From Leptospirillum sp. (lineage in GTDB: Bacteria; Nitrospirota; Leptospirillia; Leptospirillales; Leptospirillaceae): 5,378 nt of DNA. Shown here one piece after another: positions 1 to 5,378 of this stretch (the first letter of the stretch is position 1; every line of letters starts with the position of its first letter). The stretch is taken from the NCBI GenBank assembly GCA_027343785.1, contig DAHWKF010000002.1, forward strand, positions 1 through 5,378, written 5' to 3'. The position numbers and the translations under genes are program-made. Under the pieces are notes generated by a model, which was not told where the DNA came from, searched no databases, and worked only from the letters and a program-made list of their open reading frames with translations.

Positions 1-885
1 AGGGGATTCGTTGTCGATGGCCACGGCATGGATCGCCTTGCACAGCCGGACGGCCTCTTCCAGTGATCGCTGGTGGACATTCCTGCCGGTGGCGCAACCG
101 ACAGTTCCGCCTTCATGGATTTGGTCATGCAGGCGGCCCAGGAAGGCTTCCGGAGTCGTTTCGTGTCCCCCGGCACAGACGACGCCCGTCCGCCCCGCTG
201 CCTTCACGGCTTCGGAAAGAAGATGGCCTTCGGGTTTTCCCTCCGGGGAAAGAGGAGGATTGACCTTGACGAAGTCGGCTCCAAGGCAGGCGGCGACGCC
301 GGCCGCCCCAGCGACCATGTGCGGGTCCTGTTCCCGGTTGACGGCTTTTCCCCGGGGGTAGGCCCAGATCACCGCGACCAACCCCATCCTGTGGGCGTCA
401 TTGATCAGACGGGCCGCTTCCGTCAACATTTCGGACTCATGTTCGCTCCCCGGATAGATCGTGTACCCCACCCCCGTGATCTTGAGGCCGGAGGATTTGA
501 TGAAAGCCCCCACCTGTTCCATCGTCTGCCATTGGAGCGACACGGGTTCTCGCTGCGCGGTCTTGACCAGGTGGCTCTTTGAGTTGAGCTTGACCAGGTA
601 CGGAATATCAGGATAGCTTTCTCCATACCGGGCGATCAGGCCCAACTGGGTGGCAAAACAGCCGATTGGCGCGGCGGAGGCAATCCGGAACAGATGCTCC
701 GGGGACGCGTCTTCCGGATCGATCCCCTGCCCGAAAAAGTCATCATTCAGATGCTCCACCTTCTGGTCGCCGGCCATCAAAAAAAGACGTCCCTTGTCCC
801 TTGTCATGAGACGGTAGTTCTCCTCCCAGGTTTTTCGACGATCCGCTGGGACGTCCAGCGGGACCCGAACAGTTTTCGCAGCCAT
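1..885 (-). CDS. Class I fructose-1,6-bisphosphate aldolase, archaeal type (DhnA/FbaB-like family), 3' end cut by the window edge
   Basis: This cytoplasmic enzyme would reversibly join glyceraldehyde 3-phosphate and dihydroxyacetone phosphate into fructose 1,6-bisphosphate through a Schiff-base lysine. Reading leftwards from ATG 885-883 gives 295 open codons reaching base 1 without a stop. Visible motifs fit the (beta/alpha)8 barrel of archaeal-type aldolases: AGDQKVEH (res. 38-45, early active-site strand), WAYPRGK (174-180, the WxYPRG substrate-phosphate motif), GADFVKVNPP (202-211, with Lys207 the likely Schiff-base lysine), CAGGHE (237-242), and GCATGRNVHQR (263-273, the C-terminal phosphate-binding loop). 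Family members are usually about 260-300 aa, so only a short tail should be missing. AAGGAG lies 6 nt before the ATG; an ATG at 889 is out of frame. The gene follows xfp by 48 bp with no terminator, so it is probably cotranscribed. The family also contains other DhnA-like aldolases (for example 2-amino-3,7-dideoxy-heptulosonate synthase), so the exact substrate is inferred from motifs and context. Confidence 0.85.
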   Translation of the reverse strand, partial: MAAKTVRVPLDVPADRRKTWEENYRLMTRDKGRLFLMAGDQKVEHLNDDFFGQGIDPEDASPEHLFRIASAAPIGCFATQLGLIARYGESYPDIPYLVKLNSKSHLVKTAQREPVSLQWQTMEQVGAFIKSSGLKITGVGYTIYPGSEHESEMLTEAARLINDAHRMGLVAVIWAYPRGKAVNREQDPHMVAGAAGVAACLGADFVKVNPPLSPEGKPEGHLLSEAVKAAGRTGVVCAGGHETTPEAFLGRLHDQIHEGGTVGCATGRNVHQRSLEEAVRLCKAIHAVAIDNESP

Positions 886-891
886 TCATTT

Positions 892-897
892 CTCCTT
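892..897 (-). promoter_or_regulatory. Ribosome binding site of the aldolase gene
   Basis: On the minus strand AAGGAG sits 6 nt before ATG 885-883. This supports that start over the overlapping out-of-frame ATG at 889-887. It also shows that the aldolase has its own translation signal inside the presumed xfp-aldolase transcript. Confidence 0.7.
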
Positions 898-933
898 TCC
901 GTTTGAATTTTTATCGAGGATGGCGATCGGACA

Positions 934-3300
934 TCAAAAAGGCCACTTCCACCCGGTGATTTCTGGCCGATCGGTCCCCTCTTTCATCGCATAGGCCAGG
1001 TGATCGAGGATCTGGTCCTTGAGCCATTCCTTGACGTGGGCGCCGCGTGTGCCGATTCCGGGAACTCGGTCAATGACGTCGATGGCCAGCGAAAACCGGT
1101 CGACCTGATTTTCGATGGCCAGCTGGAGGGGGGTGTCGATGCTTCCTTTTTCCTTGTACCCCCGGACGTGAAGGTTTTGATGGTTCGTCCGGCGGTAAGA
1201 GAGCTTGTGTATCAGCCAGGGGTAGCCGTGGAAGTTGAAAATCACAGGGCGATCCGATGTGAACAGGCTGTCGAAGTCCCGGTCCGACAGGCCGTGTGGA
1301 TGTTCGGAGGGGGGTTGAAGACGGAACAGATCCACGACGTTGACAAAACGGATTCGGATTTCCGGAAGTTTTTCCCGGAGAATGGCGACGGCAGCCAACG
1401 ATTCGATGGTGACGACATCACCGCAGCTGGCCATGACGACATCCGGCTCCTGTCCCCCATCGTTTGACGCCCATTCCCAGAGACCGATCCCCTTCGTCGC
1501 ATGACGGACAGCCGACTCCATGTCCAGAAACTGGAGATGGGGCTGCTTGTCGGCCACGATAACGTTGACGTAGTCCGTGCTCCGTAGACAATGGTCGGCA
1601 ACGCTGAGCAGTGTGTTCGCGTCAGGGGGAAGGTAGATCCGGGTCACGGTGGCCCGCTTGTTGGTGACGACGTCCAGAAACCCCGGATCCTGATGGGTGA
1701 ACCCGTTGTGATCCTGCCGCCAGACGGTCGAGCTCAAAAGGATATTCAGGGAGGAGATCGGCGCGCGCCACTGAATTTCCGTCTTGCACTTTTCCAGCCA
1801 TTTGGCGTGCTGGTTGACCATGGAATCGATGATATGGGCGAACGCTTCGTAAGTGTTCAGGAGGCCATGCCGGCCGGTGAGCAGGTACCCCTCGAGCCAT
1901 CCTTCCAGGGTATGTTCGCTCAGCATCTCCATGACGTGGCCGTCAGGGGAGAGCTCGCACCCGTCACTGTCGATCGGCAGGGTTTCCGCCATCCAGGCCT
2001 TTTTGGAGACCTCGTAGATGGCCTGGAGGTGGTTGGAGGCCGTTTCGTCCGGACCGAACACCCGGAAGTTATGAGGATTGTTTCTCATGATGTCGCGGAG
2101 AAAGGTTCCCAGGATGAAGGTGTTTTCGGCCTCGCCGACCGCCGGTTTCCTGACGGTAACGGCATAATCCCTGAAATCGGGCATGTCGAGGGGTTTTCGG
2201 AGGAGGCCTCCGTTTGCGACCGGGTTGGCGCTCATCCGTCGGGTTCCCTTGGGGGACAGGGATTTCAGGGAGGGGATCAGGGCTCCGTCTTCGTCAAAAA
2301 GCTCTTCCGGGCCATAGCTTCTGAACCATTCTTCCAGGATGGAAAGGTGGGCCGGGTTGCTGATGGCATCTGTGATCGGTACCTGGTGGGCCCGGAAAAA
2401 CCCTTCGATATGATGGCCGTCCACCTCCTTGGGTGCCGTCCACCCTTTCGGCGTCCGGAGAATGATCATCGGCCAGGCCCCACGGACGGGGTTTCCCGTC
2501 GAACGGGATTTTTTCTGTATGCGCCGGATATCGGCCAGACAGGTGTCCATCGTTTTGGCCATCAATCGGTGCATGACGGTGGGATCGTCCCCTTCCACCA
2601 CATAAGGTTTGTAGCCGTAGCCGACAAAGAGGTTCCTGAGCTCCTCCGGAGAGATACGGGAGAGCACCGTGGGGTTGGCGATCTTGTATCCGTTCAGATG
2701 GAGGATCGGAAGAACCGCTCCGTCCGTGATCGGGTTCAGGAATTTGTTCGAATGCCAGGAAGTGGCCATGGGACCGGTTTCCGCCTCTCCGTCGCCGATG
2801 ACGCAGGTGACGATCAGGTCGGGGTGGTCGAATGCTGCCCCGTAGGCGTGCGACAGGCTGTATCCGAGTTCGCCCCCTTCGTTGATGGAACCGGGCGTTT
2901 CCGGCGTGCAATGGCTCCCCAGCCCTCCCGGGAAAGAGAACTTCCGGAAAAATGTCCTCATGCCGGTAGTGTCAGGGCTTCGATCCGGATACACCTCGGA
3001 ATAGGTTCCTTCAAGGTAGGCGTTCGACAGAATCGCCGGAGCGCCGTGTCCCGGTCCGCTGATGTAGATCATGTTCAGGTCATGCCGGCGGATCAGCCGG
3101 TTGGCATGAACCCAGACGAAGTTTTGCCCGGGATCCGACCCCCAATGGCCGAGAAGGCGTTTTTTCAGGTGCTCTGGTGCCAGAGGAGATCTCATAAGGG
3201 GGTTGTCTTTCAGATAGAGCATCCCCAGAGAAAGGTAGTTGGCCGCTCGCCAGTAGGCGTCCATCGCCATCAATTCTTTTTCGTCTGTTTTTGAAGACAT
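934..3300 (-). CDS. xfp: Xylulose 5-phosphate/fructose 6-phosphate phosphoketolase
   Basis: This ThDP- and Mg-dependent cytoplasmic enzyme uses phosphate to cleave xylulose 5-phosphate (or fructose 6-phosphate) into acetyl phosphate plus glyceraldehyde 3-phosphate (or erythrose 4-phosphate). The 788-aa product matches the usual length of about 790-825 aa and keeps the family motifs throughout. These are YWRAANYLS (16-24), GHWG with His52, GPGHG with His85, GSHCTPETPGS with His130, the ThDP/Mg motif GDGEAETGP (169-177), HLNGYKIANPT (201-211), RAHQVP with His305, FGPDETASN (415-423), LSEHTLEG with the expected catalytic Glu462, LLTGRHG (473-479), and WRQDHNGFTHQDPG with His531 and His536. By recalled alignment the histidines, Glu462 and Tyr484 match catalytic or binding residues of bifidobacterial Xfp. 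The frame stays open upstream to GTG 3381, but that codon lies at the predicted transcription start. ATG 3300 has GGAGG 4 nt upstream and begins where homologues begin. No key residue is missing. Confidence 0.97.
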   Translation of the reverse strand: MSSKTDEKELMAMDAYWRAANYLSLGMLYLKDNPLMRSPLAPEHLKKRLLGHWGSDPGQNFVWVHANRLIRRHDLNMIYISGPGHGAPAILSNAYLEGTYSEVYPDRSPDTTGMRTFFRKFSFPGGLGSHCTPETPGSINEGGELGYSLSHAYGAAFDHPDLIVTCVIGDGEAETGPMATSWHSNKFLNPITDGAVLPILHLNGYKIANPTVLSRISPEELRNLFVGYGYKPYVVEGDDPTVMHRLMAKTMDTCLADIRRIQKKSRSTGNPVRGAWPMIILRTPKGWTAPKEVDGHHIEGFFRAHQVPITDAISNPAHLSILEEWFRSYGPEELFDEDGALIPSLKSLSPKGTRRMSANPVANGGLLRKPLDMPDFRDYAVTVRKPAVGEAENTFILGTFLRDIMRNNPHNFRVFGPDETASNHLQAIYEVSKKAWMAETLPIDSDGCELSPDGHVMEMLSEHTLEGWLEGYLLTGRHGLLNTYEAFAHIIDSMVNQHAKWLEKCKTEIQWRAPISSLNILLSSTVWRQDHNGFTHQDPGFLDVVTNKRATVTRIYLPPDANTLLSVADHCLRSTDYVNVIVADKQPHLQFLDMESAVRHATKGIGLWEWASNDGGQEPDVVMASCGDVVTIESLAAVAILREKLPEIRIRFVNVVDLFRLQPPSEHPHGLSDRDFDSLFTSDRPVIFNFHGYPWLIHKLSYRRTNHQNLHVRGYKEKGSIDTPLQLAIENQVDRFSLAIDVIDRVPGIGTRGAHVKEWLKDQILDHLAYAMKEGTDRPEITGWKWPF

Positions 3301-3304
3301 CAGA

Positions 3305-3309
3305 CCTCC
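3305..3309 (-). promoter_or_regulatory. Ribosome binding site deciding the xfp start
   Basis: On the minus strand GGAGG lies 4 nt before ATG 3300-3298 and favours this start over the in-frame GTG 27 codons upstream. The site is half of a perfect inverted repeat with a one-base centre (CCTCCAGGAGG on the plus strand, 3305-3315). In mRNA it could fold into a small stem (CCTC/GAGG, 3-nt loop) that partly covers the site. Confidence 0.7.
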
Positions 3310-3387
3310 AGGAGGGAAAAAAGGTGGGAGGGGGATTTCGGGTCCGCGGCAGTGTCCGGAGGAAAAGCTTTTACCGCTCACGGCTCA

Positions 3388-3396
3388 ACTATAACA
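3388..3396 (-). promoter_or_regulatory. Predicted extended -10 promoter of the xfp-aldolase unit
   Basis: On the minus strand the sequence TGTTATAGT matches the extended -10 form TGnTATAAT with one mismatch. The hexamer occupies 3393-3388. The expected transcript start is near 3381-3380, giving a leader of about 80 nt before xfp. The -35 region, about 17 bp upstream (TTTTCT), is poor, which is tolerated by extended -10 promoters. This is prediction from consensus only. Confidence 0.5.
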
Positions 3397-3438
3397 ACAG
3401 TTTCCCTCGAAGAAAAGGAGACCTTTTTTCACGGAAAA

Positions 3439-3466
3439 TTGCCTTTTCGCTCATCCGGACTATAAT
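3439..3466 (+). promoter_or_regulatory. Predicted sigma70-type promoter of the cytochrome c gene
   Basis: A -35 element TTGCCT (3439-3444), a 16-bp spacer and a perfect -10 TATAAT (3461-3466) face the cytochrome gene. The expected start is near 3473, leaving a leader of about 90 nt. This is the best promoter match I noticed in the window. It points away from the xfp promoter, whose -10 lies about 45 bp to the left. Confidence 0.65.
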
Positions 3467-3480
3467 CAGGACAGAAGATG

Positions 3481-3521
3481 AAATCAGCCATTTTGAAGGG
3501 TTTTGTTTCATTTTCTGATTT
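3481..3521 (+). repeat. Inverted repeat in the cytochrome c leader
   Basis: AAATCAG (3481-3487) pairs with CTGATTT (3515-3521). Inside the intervening segment TGAA (3494-3497) can pair with TTCA (3507-3510). The right arm runs into a T-rich stretch. It falls in the predicted 5' untranslated leader, so it could be an RNA stem-loop. It is AT-rich with a long loop, so its stability is doubtful. Confidence 0.3.
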
Positions 3522-3550
3522 TTCTTCCCATTAGAGGCAAATCCTGCCCG

Positions 3551-3556
3551 AGGAGG
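3551..3556 (+). promoter_or_regulatory. Ribosome binding site deciding the cytochrome c start
   Basis: A full-consensus AGGAGG lies 6 nt before ATG 3563. It favours this start over the in-frame ATG at 3503, which would place 20 unlikely residues in front of an otherwise standard signal peptide. Confidence 0.8.
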
Positions 3557-3562
3557 TTCTTC

Positions 3563-3895
3563 ATGAAAAAATCCCGTCTGTTCCTGTCTCTCCTGATCCT
3601 CATCTCCCTTTCCACACCGGCTTGGGCCGGCTCCAGGGTCAAGGCCCTGATCAACGAGCAAGGCTGCCTGGCATGCCATTCTGTCGACCAGAAGATGGTC
3701 GGGCCGTCTTTTAAACAGGTGGCGGAGAGATACCGTGGAAAAAAAGGCTCCCTCTCCATGCTGGCCCAAAAAATCATCGATGGTGGGAACGGTCACTGGA
3801 ACGACCTGACCGGAGGAATGATGATGCCCCCCCATCCGAACCTTTCCAGCAAGCAGGCCAAAGCCATCGCGGCGTGGGTGCTTTCCCTCAAATAG
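3563..3895 (+). CDS. Exported small class I cytochrome c (c551/c552 type)
   Basis: This is a periplasmic monohaem electron carrier. The 110-aa precursor starts with a clear Sec signal peptide: Lys-Lys-Ser-Arg, then a Leu/Ile-rich core, with likely cleavage after AWA (res. 20-22). That leaves a mature protein of about 88 aa, close to the roughly 82 aa of Pseudomonas c551. Haem binds covalently at CLACH (Cys35, Cys38, His39). KMVGPSF (44-50) is the standard proline-bearing loop. MPPHP after two extra methionines (86-92) supplies the axial Met, most likely Met88 by alignment to the c551 PMPPN segment. AAWVLSLK at the end is the conserved C-terminal helix. In iron or nitrogen oxidisers such carriers feed a terminal oxidase, but no partner is visible here. 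The gene has its own strong promoter and ribosome site and lies upstream of a TolC-family gene on the same strand. Confidence 0.93.
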   Translation: MKKSRLFLSLLILISLSTPAWAGSRVKALINEQGCLACHSVDQKMVGPSFKQVAERYRGKKGSLSMLAQKIIDGGNGHWNDLTGGMMMPPHPNLSSKQAKAIAAWVLSLK

Positions 3896-3924
3896 GGGAA
3901 AACACCTGTCCGCCTTTTGCGGAG

Positions 3925-5378
3925 ATGCCCGGGAGGGAAAAGCGTGATGACGACTTTTTCTCCCGGAAAACGGAGCGCCTGTTGCGAATATTTTCTGACC
4001 GTCCGGTTCCTCCGGAAACCACCGGAGAGACCGGTCTCCTTCCCGGAAAAACTGGAAAGATCATTGTGGCCGTCTTTTTTCTGACTTTCTTTCTGGTTTT
4101 CTGTCCTTTCCGCCTTTTGTCCGCGCTGGCAGACGAGCCCTCCAGCCCGGTCACGCTCGATGAGGCTGTCAGGAAAGCCCTGTCGGCCCGTCCCGACCTG
4201 AAGGCCGAAATGGACCGGGTCAGAAGCGCCCGGGAACAGGTCGGCCAGGCCCGGGCCGGATATTATCCTCAGGTGTCGGCCAGTCTTCAGACCATCTATG
4301 GAAACAGCCTTTTCGGATTTTTCCTTTTTCAGGGATATCAGTATGCCGACCTGAACCTTCTGACGTTCACGCTGACCCAGACATTGCTGGATTTCGGAAA
4401 GACCGGATCCCAGGTGAAGGGCAGCCGTTTCGGATGGTTGGCCGAGAAGGATCGCGAACGGGAACTGATGTTCCGGACCATTCGTGACGCGGAGTCGGCC
4501 TACTTTACCCTCCTGGCCGACCAGCACCAGGTCCTGGCAGATGAGAAAAGCCTGGAAGATGCCAGGCTCCAGCTTGAACGCGCCCGGCTGCGTCATGTAA
4601 CAGGGGCCGGGATCATCCTGGATGTCACCCGCGCGCGCGTCAATGTCGGATCGGCCAGGCTCGCTCTCATCCGATCCCGGGACAAGGTCAGGAGCGATTC
4701 CCTGGATCTGGCCCAGGTCATGGGGATTCGTCGCAACGTTTTTCTGGTAGCCCAGGAGGTGGATCGGGATCCGAACCTCGTCGCCTCCCCCGACCCGGAC
4801 CGGGATCTTCCGGTGGCCCTTTCGCATCGACCGGAGTGGAAGGAAGCCAACGACAATGTCCAGGCTGCAGGGGCCAATCTCAAATTCGCCAAATCCCAGA
4901 ACTATCCGACCGTCAACGCCCTGATCCAGTCCTTTACCGCCACGATTCCCAGAGGAGCATTGCCGTTTACCTATATCCCGAACAATCAGCCCTATTCGAC
5001 ATTCAACTTCGGGGGGATCCTGACCATTCCCATTTTTGAAGGTGGATATATGGTTCATCAGACGGCAAGGGCCCGCTCCGACCTGGCGGCGTCGCTCAAC
5101 ACCCGGCGTTCTGTTCGCATCCAGATCGGTACGGATCTCAGAAAGGCGGCTCTTGATATCCAGGATGCCCGGGAGCAGTTGGAGGAAGCAGTGACGGAAG
5201 AAGAAAATGCCAGGAAGAACGACATCCTCGTGGAACAAGCCTACCGGATGGGTCAGGTGCAGTCTGTCGACGTGATGGATGCGCAGACCGAACTCCGTCA
5301 GGCGCGAGAATCGGTGATCCGTGCGCGCTACCTTCTCATGAAGGGCTATGTCTCCTATCAGTATGCCCGGGGGACACT
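3925..5378 (+). CDS. TolC-family outer-membrane efflux protein, 3' end cut by the window edge; start uncertain
   Basis: This is the trimeric outer-membrane channel component of a tripartite (RND, ABC or MFS) efflux or type I secretion system. The frame is open to the window end, giving 484 residues from ATG 3925. A hydrophobic export segment (about 47-62) ends in SALA, with likely cleavage at 69/70. The two-repeat OEP layout follows: VTLDEAVRKAL (76-86) with RPDL and YYPQVSAS, the strand segment LLDFGKT (about 154-160), a long helical hairpin, then a second repeat starting SHRPEWKEA (about 300-308) with NYPTVNA, IPIFEGG (368-374), and helices with GQVQSVDVMDAQTEL near the end. The family signature is strong; the transported substrate cannot be told. 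The start is unclear. ATG 3925 has GGAG directly abutting and gives 45 residues before the export segment. TTG 3982 has GGAG 6 nt upstream. GTG 4066 would give a normal-length signal lacking basic residues. Little of the C-terminus should be missing. Confidence 0.9.
   Translation, partial: MPGREKRDDDFFSRKTERLLRIFSDRPVPPETTGETGLLPGKTGKIIVAVFFLTFFLVFCPFRLLSALADEPSSPVTLDEAVRKALSARPDLKAEMDRVRSAREQVGQARAGYYPQVSASLQTIYGNSLFGFFLFQGYQYADLNLLTFTLTQTLLDFGKTGSQVKGSRFGWLAEKDRERELMFRTIRDAESAYFTLLADQHQVLADEKSLEDARLQLERARLRHVTGAGIILDVTRARVNVGSARLALIRSRDKVRSDSLDLAQVMGIRRNVFLVAQEVDRDPNLVASPDPDRDLPVALSHRPEWKEANDNVQAAGANLKFAKSQNYPTVNALIQSFTATIPRGALPFTYIPNNQPYSTFNFGGILTIPIFEGGYMVHQTARARSDLAASLNTRRSVRIQIGTDLRKAALDIQDAREQLEEAVTEEENARKNDILVEQAYRMGQVQSVDVMDAQTELRQARESVIRARYLLMKGYVSYQYARGT
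4010..4038. repeat. Overlapping palindromes near the TolC start
   Basis: CTCCGG (4010-4015) and CCGGAG (4022-4027) form a 6-bp stem around a 6-base loop. The right arm touches a perfect 12-bp palindrome, GAGACCGGTCTC (4027-4038). If translation begins at GTG 4066 this is untranslated leader DNA and could be an operator or RNA structure. If it begins at ATG 3925 or TTG 3982 it is coding. It is seen in the sequence; its function is unknown. Confidence 0.35.

Noticed and set aside
11..582. Several plus-strand open frames of 66-169 codons opposite the aldolase
   Set aside because: They overlap a minus-strand gene with clear aldolase motifs and show no domain or convincing ribosome site of their own.
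1591..3294. A 567-codon open frame on the plus strand opposite xfp
   Set aside because: It lies entirely antisense to a phosphoketolase whose motifs run through its full length. The translation has no recognisable domain, and long antisense frames are common in GC-rich coding DNA.
3301..3381. 27-codon N-terminal extension of xfp starting at GTG 3381
   Set aside because: The GTG coincides with the predicted transcript start, the extension is proline-rich and unlike homologues, and ATG 3300 has a good ribosome site.
3909..3923. Hairpin TCCGC-CTTTT-GCGGA after the cytochrome gene as a terminator
   Set aside because: The stem is only 5 bp and is not followed by a T-run, so it does not qualify as an intrinsic terminator.
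3793..5238. A 481-codon open frame on the minus strand opposite the TolC gene and the cytochrome 3' end
   Set aside because: The opposite strand carries clear OEP and cytochrome c signatures. The antisense product has no recognisable motif or domain, so it is a shadow.
1..5378. tRNA, rRNA, CRISPR, insertion sequence or prophage content
   Set aside because: No cloverleaf, repeat-spacer pattern, transposase or phage-like protein was recognised by reading. A computed scan was not possible.

Overview
The window holds two divergent gene pairs from a fairly GC-rich, Gram-negative-type bacterium. The outer-membrane factor and the exported c-type cytochrome imply a periplasm and a respiratory chain. 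The phosphoketolase plus archaeal-type class I aldolase, next to a small cytochrome c551/c552, fits an acidophilic iron oxidiser such as Leptospirillum (Nitrospirota). That placement is inferred from gene content and is not proven by anything in the DNA.

Minus-strand unit (3300 down to 1): a complete phosphoketolase gene (xfp, 788 aa) is followed after 48 bp by an archaeal-type class I fructose-1,6-bisphosphate aldolase that runs off the left edge (295 residues visible, probably almost complete). The short gap, the separate ribosome binding site and the absence of a terminator between them suggest one transcript. Aldolase can build fructose bisphosphate from triose phosphates. After dephosphorylation, phosphoketolase can split fructose 6-phosphate (or xylulose 5-phosphate) to acetyl phosphate plus erythrose 4-phosphate (or glyceraldehyde 3-phosphate). 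The pair therefore links triose, pentose and C2 pools.

Divergent regulatory gap (3301-3562): it carries a very good sigma70-type promoter facing right (TTGCCT, 16 bp, TATAAT) and an extended -10 promoter facing left (TGTTATAGT). Short inverted repeats lie between and downstream of them. No gene is seen in the gap.

Plus-strand unit (3563 to the right edge): a 110-aa exported class I cytochrome c of the c551/c552 type is followed by a TolC-family outer-membrane efflux protein that runs off the right edge. The TolC start is ambiguous: ATG 3925, TTG 3982 and GTG 4066 are all in frame.

No RNA gene, CRISPR array, insertion sequence or phage-like gene was seen. The long open frames opposite xfp and tolC are shadows. 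I found no clearly novel system. The points most worth a second look are the xfp-aldolase pairing, the compact divergent promoter region, and the odd start region of the TolC gene with its nested palindromes.
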